NCBI RefSeq assembly: GCF_000454545.1 | Contig: NZ_CM002139.1 | Span: 1,294,835-1,358,834, forward strand | Reading direction: 5' to 3' | Source: Xanthomonas cassavae CFBP 4642 | GTDB taxonomy: Bacteria; Pseudomonadota; Gammaproteobacteria; Xanthomonadales; Xanthomonadaceae | Length of the DNA: 64,000 bases | In this document: positions 34,765 through 46,587 of the stretch, piece by piece | Layout: every line of letters starts with the position of its first letter | Numbering within the stretch: the stretch's first letter is position 1 | Notes under the pieces: model-generated | What the model was told of the DNA's origin: nothing | What the model saw: only the letters and a program-made list of their open reading frames with translations | The model's database searches: none | Translations under genes and position numbers: made by a program

Positions 34765-35919
34765 ATGGATGCTTCCCCGATTCAAGCGCTGTGCAATGCA
34801 CGTGTGTTGACCGACGGCGGTCTGCAGGATGACCTGGCCGTGCTGCTGGACGGTGCGCAGATCCAGGCGGTCGTGCCGGCCGGCGATGTACGTGTGGCGC
34901 AGGCGCACACGCGCGTGGACCTGGGCGGCGCCACCTTGCTGCCGGGCTTCATCGACATCCAGGTCAACGGCGGCGGCGGGGTATTGCTCAACAACGCCCG
35001 CAACCCGCAGGCGCTGGCGACCATCGCGGCAGCACACCGCCGCTTCGGCACCACCGGCATGCTGCCGACCTTGATCAGCGACACCGCCGAAGTGATGGCC
35101 GAAGCGATCGAAGCCACCCGCCAGGCCATCGCACAAGGCGTGCCCGGCGTGCTTGGCATCCATCTGGAAGGGCCCTACCTGAGCCCCGCGCGCAAAGGCA
35201 CCCACGACGCGCACAAATTCCGTTTGCCGGACGCGTATGAAATCGCCGTCGATACCTCGCTGGACAATGGCGTCACCCTGATTACGCTCGCCCCCGAGCG
35301 CGTGCCGGTGGAGGACATCCGTGCGTTCGTGGCTGGCGGTGCAATCGTGTTCGCCGGCCACACTGCGGCAACCTACGAACAGGCGCGCGATGGCATCGCT
35401 GCCGGCGTCAGCGGCTTCACGCACGTGTACAACGCGATGTCGCAACTGGCCGGGCGCGAGCCCAATGCCGTGGGCGCCGCGCTGGAAGATCCCGACGTGT
35501 GGTGCGGCGTCATCGTCGATGGCGTGCACGTGCATCCGGCCAGCCTGCGGGTGGCGCTGGCGGCCAAACCGCGCGGCAAGCTGCTGTTGGTGACCGACGC
35601 CATGCCGATGGTCGGCAGCGACAGCCCCAGCTTCGACCTCTATGGCGAAACCATCACTGCGGTGGATGGGGTGGTGCGCAATGCCGACGGCGCTCTTGCC
35701 GGCTCGGCGCTGGACATGGCCACCGCCGTGCGCAACAGCGTGCGCTGGCTGGGCGTGGACCTGGCCGAAGCCGCACGCATGGCGTCCACCTATCCGGCGC
35801 AGTGCATCGGCCTGGGCGAGCGTCTGGGCCGCATCGCACCCGGCTACCAGGCCGATCTGGTGCTGGTGGACGCCAATGTGCAGGTGCTGGGCACCTGGGT
35901 GGCCGGGCAGCGCGACTGA
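34765..35919 (+). CDS. nagA: N-acetylglucosamine-6-phosphate deacetylase
   Basis: A 384-residue amidohydrolase-family enzyme that removes acetate from GlcNAc-6-phosphate in the cytoplasm. PGFIDIQVNGGGGVL carries the Q-x-N form of the first metal motif, as in E. coli NagA. HLEGPYLSPARKGTHD holds the metal-binding Glu. FAGHTAATYEQA and GFTHVYNAM supply histidines, and VTDAMPMVG has the catalytic Asp. GYQADLVLVDANVQV closes the barrel. Start at 34765 (MDASPIQALCNARVL), two bases after the nagB-II stop, gives the family N-terminus. Confidence 0.95.
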   Translation: MDASPIQALCNARVLTDGGLQDDLAVLLDGAQIQAVVPAGDVRVAQAHTRVDLGGATLLPGFIDIQVNGGGGVLLNNARNPQALATIAAAHRRFGTTGMLPTLISDTAEVMAEAIEATRQAIAQGVPGVLGIHLEGPYLSPARKGTHDAHKFRLPDAYEIAVDTSLDNGVTLITLAPERVPVEDIRAFVAGGAIVFAGHTAATYEQARDGIAAGVSGFTHVYNAMSQLAGREPNAVGAALEDPDVWCGVIVDGVHVHPASLRVALAAKPRGKLLLVTDAMPMVGSDSPSFDLYGETITAVDGVVRNADGALAGSALDMATAVRNSVRWLGVDLAEAARMASTYPAQCIGLGERLGRIAPGYQADLVLVDANVQVLGTWVAGQRD

Positions 35920-36242
35920 GGGCACGCATGATGGTGGCGCCTGCTTTCGGGCAGGTACATCCCATGGGCTGTGTCTGCAGGTGGCAATGACGTCTGGCGT
36001 GTCCGGGTGTAGTGCTGACGTTGAAGCGTCCTTAGCTCCCGGCATGGGTGTTCAGGCATTGCGGTAGTTACAGCAGCGGCAATGCCTGCCAGGCACCCCT
36101 CCGGACGGGTTGCGGTGCCGTTGCCGTTACGTGCGGATCAGCGGCCGAATCATGGTGGCTGCGAGGTGGGTGGCGCTGCCATCCACCCGGGGCACGCCGT
36201 GGCTGCTAGAGTCGGCATCAACTCAAGGACAAGGCAGTACCG
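35920..36242. other. Intergenic region after nagA
   Basis: A 323-base gap between nagA and the S41 peptidase gene. No terminator, operator or small gene is convincing. The ribosome site ACAAGG (36230-36235) of the next gene is weak. Confidence 0.4.
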
Positions 36243-37610
36243 ATGAGCAACGCACGGATGCGCTGGTGGTGGGTGGGGTGGTTGCTGTTTTGCATGCACG
36301 CGACCGCTGCCGCTGCCGCACCCTGGCAGCTGGTTGCCGGCGGCACGGACTACCGATTGGAGGTAGCGCAGGGGGATGTGCAGGCGGCCGAGGGCGCCCG
36401 GCTACGTCTGACCGCCGCTGCCAATCGCACGGCCGCCTTCGGTGCAGTGGCCGTGCAACTGGATGCCGCTGCGCTGCGGGGTCAGTCGCTGGCGCTGGAC
36501 GGCCTTTTGCAGGCATCTCAAGCGATGCAGGGTGCAAACCTGTGGATGCGCGCAGTCGATGCGCAAGGCAAGGTCCTGGCATTCGAAACCTCGCAGGCTG
36601 ATCGGGTAAGTGGCAATGCCCAGGCACAACGTCGCATTGCGATGCAGATTCCCTCGCAAGCAAGTCGATTGGCAGTCGGCGTGGTGCTGCGAGGGGACGG
36701 TGCGGTCGAGGTGACCGGTTTGCGTCTGATGGCGCAGGCCATCGTTGATGCTGCACCGGCGTCCGCGATCCTCGACGTTGCCATCCCGGCCATCCGTGAC
36801 CACGCACTGCAGCGCACCCGCATCGACTGGGCCACCCGCGAGCCACAGCTGCGCGCGCAGGCCGCAGGCATGCGCGAAGCCGACGCGTACGCCGCCATCG
36901 ATGCGCTGATCGCCGAGCTCGATGACGGCCACAGCTTCCTGATGCGCCCCACGGCGCGGCGCCAGATGGAGGCGCGCGCCGCCGCGCGACCCGCAGTGCA
37001 GGCACGCTTGCTGCCGCCGGATGTGGGCTATGTCGAGGTGACTGGCTTGATGACCTCGTCCGGTGATGTCAGGGGCGCCTATCAACGTGCGCTTGCCGCC
37101 GCGCTGGATGGCATGGCAGCGCAAGCGCGCTGCGGATGGGTCATCGATCTGCGACAGAACACCGGCGGCACGATGTGGCCGATGGTCAATGGGTTGCAAT
37201 CGTTGCTGGGTGACCAGTCACTCGGGTACTTCGTCGACTCAGCAGGGCGGCAGACGCCCTGGCATGCGAGGCCGACTGCCGGCGCGCGCGCGTCGCAAAC
37301 CGAGCGCCCGGTAGCCCTGCTGATCGGGCCACACACGGCAAGCGCGGGCGAGATGGTCGCCATCGCATTCCGTGGCCACCCGGCAACGCGTAGCTTCGGC
37401 CAAGCGAGTGCGGGGCAGACCACCAGCAATCGCTCGGTCGATCTGCCCGGTGGCGGCGTTCTTGCAATTGCCAGCAGTGCGACGCAGGACCGCAATGCAC
37501 AGCGTCTGGATGGCGCATTGCAACCGGACGTGGCGCTGGACCCGCAGGTCGATGCCATCGCTGCGGCGGCGCAGTGGCTGCGGACGCAGCGGTGCGCGCA
37601 AACGCATTGA
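36243..37610 (+). CDS. Secreted S41-family peptidase-like protein
   Basis: A 455-residue exported protein. Signal peptide MSNARMRWWWVGWLLFCMHATAAAAA. A beta-rich domain covers about 30-180. A C-terminal S41 (C-terminal processing peptidase/tricorn core) domain covers about 185-450: YAAIDALIAELDDGHSFLM, GYVEVTGLM, WVIDLRQNTGGTMWPMVNGL, and LIGPHTASAGEMVAIAF with the nucleophile Ser. The lysine of Ctp/Prc enzymes is not seen in the following FGQASAGQTTSNRSV. Such tricorn-type variants use other residues. It lies between nagA and the TonB receptor in the same orientation, so it may trim cell-wall or surface peptides. Function unproven. Confidence 0.8.
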   Translation: MSNARMRWWWVGWLLFCMHATAAAAAPWQLVAGGTDYRLEVAQGDVQAAEGARLRLTAAANRTAAFGAVAVQLDAAALRGQSLALDGLLQASQAMQGANLWMRAVDAQGKVLAFETSQADRVSGNAQAQRRIAMQIPSQASRLAVGVVLRGDGAVEVTGLRLMAQAIVDAAPASAILDVAIPAIRDHALQRTRIDWATREPQLRAQAAGMREADAYAAIDALIAELDDGHSFLMRPTARRQMEARAAARPAVQARLLPPDVGYVEVTGLMTSSGDVRGAYQRALAAALDGMAAQARCGWVIDLRQNTGGTMWPMVNGLQSLLGDQSLGYFVDSAGRQTPWHARPTAGARASQTERPVALLIGPHTASAGEMVAIAFRGHPATRSFGQASAGQTTSNRSVDLPGGGVLAIASSATQDRNAQRLDGALQPDVALDPQVDAIAAAAQWLRTQRCAQTH

Positions 37611-38258
37611 TTCCGATACCCGTCGACAGGTGATCGCAGCAGCGTCAGTGTGCTGTGTGCATGCTGCGTGCGGAGAGGCGACCTTCCGCGGAAGCTTGCG
37701 CGAACGAATTGATGCCAATCGCGTGTCATGACCGCATCAGGTGGGTATCGGCACCATGGCGAGCATCCACGCTTGCATAGTTTAGGCGTGGCGAGCCAAA
37801 ACCATTGAGTGAGGCATCAGCTCGCGTACCACACCCCGCAACCACCACGTCTTGCATCGCAACATTTCGCTGCGCAGCCTTTCCACGTCACGCTGCCTGG
37901 CGCAGTGGTCTGCATGTGCAGCCATCAGGACTGCGATAGGTCACGCTGCTATTCCGTTATCGACGGCGACCACAGCGTATCTCGCATAAATCCAGGCATT
38001 TCTGACCACTGGTTGACAGTGCCACTATCGGAAGGCACCTTCGCTGATAACGTTGTCAGCGAACAGGAGCCTGTTCCATTCGATCACTTCGTTACCAGCC
38101 GCCCGTGCTGCGGTCTGGTAGTCCGGTCTGCACGCGGAATGCGCGTGTGGGTCATTGCTTGCATTCCGGCGCAGGGGACGGAGTGCAGCACCGCGCGCGC
38201 CGCGCTCCAGTGCAACCGATCGGTTGCGGCCTGACGTCTCCGCCACGAGGTCAATGCA
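37611..38258. other. Long leader/intergenic region upstream of TonB receptor
   Basis: About 650 bases with lower GC than the genes around it and no convincing gene. It contains a perfect -35 consensus TTGACA at 38013-38018, without a clear -10 at the right distance, and the LacI-type operator at 38041-38062. It is a regulatory region for the receptor. Confidence 0.55.
38041..38062 (+). promoter_or_regulatory. LacI-type (NagR) operator palindrome
   Basis: TCGCTGATAAC and GTTGTCAGCGA form a palindrome with one mismatch in eleven pairs, centred on AACGTT. This is the usual LacI-family core, with TGACAACGTTGTCA-like form. It lies 23 bases after a TTGACA box and about 200 bases before the receptor start. 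The only LacI-family gene seen in the window is nagR, about 4.3 kb upstream. Confidence 0.75.
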
Positions 38259-41078
38259 ATGCTGTTTCCCCGTCTGTTGTCGTTGTCTGTCGATGCAATC
38301 TGCACTTCTGCCGCGCAGCCAATCGCTGCGCCTGATCGTTGCGCTTCGGTGTCGCCTGCTGTTCCCGCGAGGCGCTTGCCCACCGCTGCGATCGCCGGGC
38401 CGAGAGGGGGCGCAGGCGCGTCATCGCACATTGTCGTGCGCAGCCAATCGCCGCCGCGCGCGCCATTGGGTGTTGCGGTTCGCGCGCTGCTGATCGGTGG
38501 CGCCGCGCTGAGTGGCGCGCAGGCGCTTCCAGCGTTCGCGCAACAGCAGCCCGCACCAGCGCCGGTTTCATCGCCGCCTGCACAAGCCACTGCGGCACCG
38601 CCGACCAATCCGTCGGTCTCCACGCTGGACGAAATCAAGGTCGTTGGCTACCAGGCCAGCCTGGGCAAGGCGCTCAACGTCAAGCGCAATGCCGACGCGA
38701 TCGTGGATGCGATCAGTGCCGAAGACATCGGCAAGTTCCCCGATACCAACGTGGCCGAATCCCTATCGCGGCTCTCCGGCATTACCGTGGATCGTCAGTT
38801 CGGCGAAGGCGAAAAGGTCAGCATCCTGGGGACCGATCCGGCGCTCAACCGGGTCCTGCTCAACGGTCAGACCATCGCCTCCACCAGTTGGGGTGGCGAC
38901 CCCAACGACCCGGACAGCCGTTCGTTCAACTACAGCACGCTGGCGCCGGAAGTGGTGGGCCTGATGGAGGTCTACAAGACCCCGGAGGCGCGGATCGACG
39001 AAGGCTCCATCGGCGGCACCGTGATCGTGCACACCCGCAAGCCGCTGGAGCTCGGTCGCAACACGCTCACCGGGACAGTGAGCTATGGCTACAACGATCG
39101 TTCCGATGAGGGCAAGCCGAACGCCTCCGCGCTCTACAGCTGGAAGAACCAGGACGAGACCTTCGGCATACTGGCCTCGGTGATGCACTCCCAGCGCGTG
39201 CTGCGCCGCGAAGGCGTGGAGATCTTCGGTTACGACGATGTTGCCGGCGCCGCATTTCCGCCTGCGGCGGTCGGCAACAACACTGGCGTGTTTCCCATCT
39301 CGATCAACATCGCGTTGTTCCAACAGACGCGTAAACGCGATGGCATCAGCGCTGCGCTGCAGTGGAAGCCCGATGCCGACTTCGAGCTCAACCTGACCGG
39401 TCTGTACGTCACCGAAAATTTCGACAACTACAACCAGAGCCGCTACGGCTACTGGGGATCCAATCCCGGCGATGCACGGGCGCTGGGCTTCGAAAACGGC
39501 GTGGCCACCTCCGGGACCTTCGGCGATCGGTCCACCACGTTCCTGGATGGCTACCTGCGCAACAGCGATGTCAGCACCGGCAGCATCCATCTGCGCGCCG
39601 ACTGGCATGGCGATGGCTGGAATGCCTCCAGCCAGGTCGGTTACACCAGCTCGCAAGGCGGTGCCGAGCGCATCTACGGCATCCAGTTCCGCAACCTGGC
39701 CGGCTACAGCTACACCATCGACGGGCGCCGCACCGCGATGGACTACAGCACCGAGCCGACCAATACGACGGCGATGCAGCTCAACAATGTCTCGGCCAGC
39801 CACAGCCCGCAGTACGACAAGGAGCGTTACCTGCAGCTGGATTTCGACCATGCGGTGGAATGGGGGCCGTTCACGCAGATCCTTACCGGCATCAAGCTCA
39901 CCAACCACGCCACCGGACAGTCATCCTATAGCCGCACCTGGGCGCCGAACGATGGCAGTACGCTGGCGGATTTTTCGCCAGGCACCACGCCACCCGGTCA
40001 CCTGGATGGCTTGTCCACCAGCGCCGACATGCAACGCTGGTCCACCATCGGTCGCGGTGCGATCGGTCGCTACATCGGTGATCTGGAAGGCGATGCCGGT
40101 TTTCCGATCAGCTACGCAGGCAATTACAGCATCGAGGAGCAGAACCGCGCCTGGTTCCTGCAGGGCAACTTCTCCGGCGAGCGCTATCGCGGCAACATCG
40201 GCGTGCGCTACGTGCATACCCGCGATTCCACCGATGGTTTCAGCTATGCGCCGGGCGGCAACTACACGCCGGTCAATTTTCTCAGCAGCTACGGCAAATG
40301 GTTGCCGGCCTTCAACATCGCCTATGACCTGCGCGATGACCTGATGCTGCGTTTTGCCGCCTCCAAGGTCATCGCGCGGCCGCGCTACACCAACATGACC
40401 CCGTACGTGGCCACCGACGACACCACGCTCACCGCCTCCACCGGCAATCCTGGCCTGAGCCCGTACGAGTCCACCAACCTGGGCGCGTCGCTGGAATGGT
40501 ATTTCGCCGACAGCAGCCTGCTCAGCGGCGAGTTCTTCTCGCGCGATATCTCCAACTACATCCTGACCACGGTGGAAGACCGGGTGTTCTTCAACAACGC
40601 CACCGGTGGGTCGAGCACCTATCAGACCTCGGTGCCCACCAATGCCGGCGATGCCAAGGTACAGGGCGTGGCGCTCGACCTGCAGCACAACTTCGGTAAC
40701 GGGTTTGGCGTGGTGGCCAACTACACCTACTCCGACTCCAATACCGACGGCGACTACAGCCTGCCGTACAACTCGCGCAACGCCTACAACATCAGCCCGT
40801 ACTATGAGCAGGGCAAGTGGAGTGCGCGGGTGAACCTGGGCTGGCGTTCGGAATACTTCACCCAGATCGGCCGGCTCAACGGCCAGCAGATGACCGATGC
40901 CTTCACCCAGGTCGATGCCTCGTTCGGCTACCAGGCCACCGAGCGGCTGCGGGTAGCGCTGGAAGCCACCAATCTGCTGGACGAAACCTACTTCAGCTAC
41001 ATCGGCAACAAGAACCAGCCATACTACCTCTACAAGAACGGCCGGTCGTTCATGCTGAGCCTGAATTTCAAGCTGTAA
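38259..41078 (+). CDS. TonB-dependent receptor of the Xanth-Caul type (GlcNAc locus)
   Basis: A 939-residue outer-membrane receptor. The plug is near 125-240, with DEIKVVGYQASLGKALNVKRN, DAISAEDIGKFPDTNVAESLSRLSGI, VSILGTDPALNRVLLNGQTI and GSIGGTVIVHTRKP (given in parts). These are strong hallmarks of the TIGR01782 TonB-Xanth-Caul family. A 22-strand barrel follows and ends in SFMLSLNFKL. The annotated ATG at 38259 gives about 65 atypical residues before the real signal peptide (VAVRALLIGGAALSGAQALPAFA). A GTG at 38436 may be the true start. It probably imports GlcNAc or chito-oligomers under NagR control. Confidence 0.9.
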   Translation: MLFPRLLSLSVDAICTSAAQPIAAPDRCASVSPAVPARRLPTAAIAGPRGGAGASSHIVVRSQSPPRAPLGVAVRALLIGGAALSGAQALPAFAQQQPAPAPVSSPPAQATAAPPTNPSVSTLDEIKVVGYQASLGKALNVKRNADAIVDAISAEDIGKFPDTNVAESLSRLSGITVDRQFGEGEKVSILGTDPALNRVLLNGQTIASTSWGGDPNDPDSRSFNYSTLAPEVVGLMEVYKTPEARIDEGSIGGTVIVHTRKPLELGRNTLTGTVSYGYNDRSDEGKPNASALYSWKNQDETFGILASVMHSQRVLRREGVEIFGYDDVAGAAFPPAAVGNNTGVFPISINIALFQQTRKRDGISAALQWKPDADFELNLTGLYVTENFDNYNQSRYGYWGSNPGDARALGFENGVATSGTFGDRSTTFLDGYLRNSDVSTGSIHLRADWHGDGWNASSQVGYTSSQGGAERIYGIQFRNLAGYSYTIDGRRTAMDYSTEPTNTTAMQLNNVSASHSPQYDKERYLQLDFDHAVEWGPFTQILTGIKLTNHATGQSSYSRTWAPNDGSTLADFSPGTTPPGHLDGLSTSADMQRWSTIGRGAIGRYIGDLEGDAGFPISYAGNYSIEEQNRAWFLQGNFSGERYRGNIGVRYVHTRDSTDGFSYAPGGNYTPVNFLSSYGKWLPAFNIAYDLRDDLMLRFAASKVIARPRYTNMTPYVATDDTTLTASTGNPGLSPYESTNLGASLEWYFADSSLLSGEFFSRDISNYILTTVEDRVFFNNATGGSSTYQTSVPTNAGDAKVQGVALDLQHNFGNGFGVVANYTYSDSNTDGDYSLPYNSRNAYNISPYYEQGKWSARVNLGWRSEYFTQIGRLNGQQMTDAFTQVDASFGYQATERLRVALEATNLLDETYFSYIGNKNQPYYLYKNGRSFMLSLNFKL

Positions 41079-41468
41079 GTAGTGCCGGGGACGTCGCGAA
41101 TGCAGGCGCTGCCTGGGACGGTCAGAGCATGCTGGTTTGGCTCTCAGTATCGGCCTGCCATCAGGTCATGGTGTTCGATCGAGTAGAGGCCTGCCAGACC
41201 TTGCATGGTGGCTTGCCAGATGCACATTGCGTGGTGCGGACTTGCGACACGTATCGTCTATGGGCATTCGGAAAGAGGCCCCGCTCCTGCAGATCATGTG
41301 AGGGCTGCTGCGCAAGCCAATGCATAATTCCTTGCTGCCGCCCCCGTAGCCAGTGACGCGCTCACCTGGCTGTGGCGGGTTTGGCCTGCACCAAGAACGA
41401 CACCGCCCTGTACAGGCCATATGGTGCACATCGGTTGAGCGCCTGCTGTTCATGCGCGGAAGGCGGCC
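41079..41468. other. Intergenic region between receptor and cca
   Basis: About 390 bases where the receptor and cca are convergent. No strong hairpin terminator, repeat or gene was found. Confidence 0.4.
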
Positions 41469-42701
41469 TTATTGAGCGTGGTTGCGCACCGCCGCGATTG
41501 CGGCAATCCGCGCCTTCGCCAAGGCCTGCCCGATCTGCGGTCCTTGCAAGCCGGTCGCGGCCAGGTCGCGCGCATTGATCGCCAGTGCTGCTGCATGCAG
41601 GCGCTTGAGCTGTTCGCCTTGCGGGTAGGCTGTTTCTTCGCTGCCCAGGCGACCACGCTTGTCGGCCTCGCACACCAGGGCCAGCTGCGCGATGCGCTCG
41701 GGCCGGCGAAAGCCATCGCACCGCACCAGCAAGTCGTGCACGGTGCTGTTGCGCAGTTCCGCCAGACGGTGAATGTTGAGGTGCTCGCGACAGGCGGTGA
41801 CGGCCAACTGGCGATAGTCCTGCGGCACCTTGAGCCGTTCGCACAGCACCAGCAGCGGGTCGACACCGCGCTGCTCGTGCATCAGGTGACGAGGCCATTG
41901 CTCAGGTGGCGTCAGTGCCTTGCCCAGGTCATGGGTGAGCGCGGCAAAGCCGATCAGCGCATCGCCGGGCGCCAGACGTGCGGCCATGTCGCTGACCATC
42001 TCCTGGTGAACGCCGGTATCCACCTCCGGGTGGAAGTCGGCGCGCTGCGGCACGCCGTACAGCGCATCGATTTCCGGCAGGATGACGCGCAGTGCATCGG
42101 TGTCGTGCAGGGTGCGCAAGAATGCCGACGGCCGGGTGCAGCTCAACGCCCGGCGCAGTTCCTGCAAGACGCGCTCGGGCACCAGGCTGTCCAGCTCGCC
42201 ACTGGCCGCCATTTCACGCATCAGCGCTGCGGTCTCCGGCGCCAGCGTAAAGCCAAGCGGGGCGAACCGCGCCATGAAACGTGCCGCACGCAGAACGCGC
42301 ACGGGATCTTCGATAAACGCCCGTCCCACATGACGCAGGATGCGCGCCTGCAGATCGCGCGTACCGCCATACGGGTCCACCACCGCGCCGCTGTCTTCGT
42401 CGCGGGCAATGGCATTGATGGTGAAGTCACGCCGCAGCAGATCTTCTTCCAGCGTCACCGATGGATCGGCATCCACCACGAAGCCGCGATAGCCCCGGCC
42501 CGATTTGCGCTCGGTGCGCGCCAGTGCATATTCCTCGCCGCTACGCGGATGCAGGAACACCGGGAAGTCCTTGCCCACCGGCTTGAATCCCTGCGCTTGC
42601 ATCTGCGCCTGATCGGCACCGACCACCACCCAATCGCGGTCTCCGGCCGGCTGACCGAGCAAGGCATCGCGGACAGCGCCGCCAACGAGATAGATCTTCA
42701 T
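41469..42701 (-). CDS. cca: CCA-adding tRNA nucleotidyltransferase with HD domain
   Basis: A 410-residue enzyme that builds or repairs the tRNA CCA end. The N-terminal class II nucleotidyltransferase has [16 protein letters not shown], the metal pair in [19 protein letters not shown] and [14 protein letters not shown]. The C-terminal HD phosphohydrolase domain has [11 protein letters not shown] and LTHDLGKAL, found in the E. coli type. Start at 42701 gives MKIYLVGG, the standard N-terminus; an in-frame ATG nine codons up adds a non-conserved tail. It is followed downstream by the convergent receptor gene and lies about 180 bases from the valS end. Confidence 0.95.
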   Translation of the reverse strand: MKIYLVGGAVRDALLGQPAGDRDWVVVGADQAQMQAQGFKPVGKDFPVFLHPRSGEEYALARTERKSGRGYRGFVVDADPSVTLEEDLLRRDFTINAIARDEDSGAVVDPYGGTRDLQARILRHVGRAFIEDPVRVLRAARFMARFAPLGFTLAPETAALMREMAASGELDSLVPERVLQELRRALSCTRPSAFLRTLHDTDALRVILPEIDALYGVPQRADFHPEVDTGVHQEMVSDMAARLAPGDALIGFAALTHDLGKALTPPEQWPRHLMHEQRGVDPLLVLCERLKVPQDYRQLAVTACREHLNIHRLAELRNSTVHDLLVRCDGFRRPERIAQLALVCEADKRGRLGSEETAYPQGEQLKRLHAAALAINARDLAATGLQGPQIGQALAKARIAAIAAVRNHAQ

Positions 42702-42880
42702 GCGCACATGATGCCCGATGCGATGCACCCCGACAGGAGTGCTTTAGCAGTAATGAGCAGTCCGGACATCGCCAGCGCGCTGTTCAACGCAGACCGCTGC
42801 GTCGGGCTGCTCCGGCTCGCAGGTCTCGAGAGACGCCGAGCCGGATCGTGCGCTATCGCGCAAGGGCGTGATGCATTGCC

Positions 42881-45829
<2,949 letters not shown>

Positions 45830-45837
45830 AGAAGGGC

Positions 45838-46030
45838 TGGGATTCGTTGATTCGGGATTCGGGATTTGTTGGGTCATGGAGCCTGTGGGAATCACTGGCA
45901 ACCCACGCATCAATGGCAGCGATGGTGCTATGGAACGGAGGGTGGCGATTTCGGATTCATCGTTGGCTGCAGCCTATGGAAGCGCGCAAAACCGCTGTGA
46001 CGAATCTCCAATCCCAACTCCCCAATCCCC
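45838..46030. repeat. Dispersed GGGATTCGGGATT-type inverted repeat (valS-holC gap)
   Basis: The left arm (45838-45866, GATTCGGGATTCGGGATT core) and right arm (46001-46030, AATCTCCAATCCC and CCCAATCCCC cores) are complementary. They flank about 135 bases of unrelated sequence. The same arm families occur at 46470-46587 and twice inside purL. Confidence 0.75.
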
Positions 46031-46037
46031 GCCGCAC

Positions 46038-46463
46038 TCACATGTCGTACTTGGTGAGCTCCAGGCCCAGGGCCTTGTACTGCTTCCAGCGTTCGCGCAG
46101 CGGTTCGCGGGCGGCGGGGTCGGCAGGCACCACTTCCAGGACGCGGTCGCAGGCGCCCAGGTAGGGATCGTCGCGCAGGTTGATCACCAGCGGGCGCGAC
46201 GGCGCGGCGAATTCAGGGGGGGCGATCAGCACCGGTGCCAGTTCGTCTTCCTCATCGGTGCCGGCGATCTGATGCGGTACGTAGGCCTCGTCGTCGAACG
46301 CCCACAGCAGGTCGTCCAGCGCTTCGGCCTGCTGCGCATCGCGCGCCAGGATCAGTGTGGACAGGTTGGCGTCGTTGGCCTTGCGCGCCAGCTCGCAGAC
46401 CAGCCGCAGCGGTTCGTTGAGGAAGCGCGGCTTGGCGATCAGGTAGAAGTCGGCACGGGGCAT
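46038..46463 (-). CDS. holC: DNA polymerase III chi subunit
   Basis: A 141-residue clamp-loader accessory protein that binds single-stranded-DNA-binding protein through its chi fold. Motifs are MPRADFYLIAKP, ARDAQQAEALDDLLWAFDDEAYVPH, and LVINLRDD, with the C-terminal RWKQYKALGLELTKYDM-type helix. Conserved between pepA and valS in gamma-proteobacteria, which strengthens the call. Flanked on both sides by members of the dispersed repeat. Confidence 0.93.
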   Translation of the reverse strand: MPRADFYLIAKPRFLNEPLRLVCELARKANDANLSTLILARDAQQAEALDDLLWAFDDEAYVPHQIAGTDEEDELAPVLIAPPEFAAPSRPLVINLRDDPYLGACDRVLEVVPADPAAREPLRERWKQYKALGLELTKYDM

Positions 46464-46469
46464 CAGGGC

Positions 46470-46587
46470 AGGGAATCGGGAGAGGAGAATTGGGAATGGT
46501 CACGGCACCGCCGCGACCTCGAAGGTCGCGGCGGTGCCTGAAAGGAAAGGGCTTTCACGATTCCCTATTCCCGATTGTCAATTCCCA
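46470..46587. repeat. Dispersed repeat carrying a 16-bp perfect hairpin (pepA-holC gap)
   Basis: Outer arms 46470-46498 (GGGAATCGGGAG, GGGAATG) and 46558-46587 (GATTCCCTATTCCCGATTG) enclose a hairpin at 46504-46538. Its stem, GGCACCGCCGCGACCT with its complement around a CGA loop, is perfect. There is no T run. The repeat's right arm runs a few bases into the pepA 3' end, which ends at 46578. Confidence 0.8.

Noticed and set aside
37809..38234. A 141-residue frame before the TonB receptor
   Set aside because: It covers the -35 box and the operator, its composition is irregular, and no start signal or family is visible.
46504..46538. Rho-independent terminator for pepA
   Set aside because: The stem is strong, but no T run follows on either strand, so I treat it as a hairpin repeat only.
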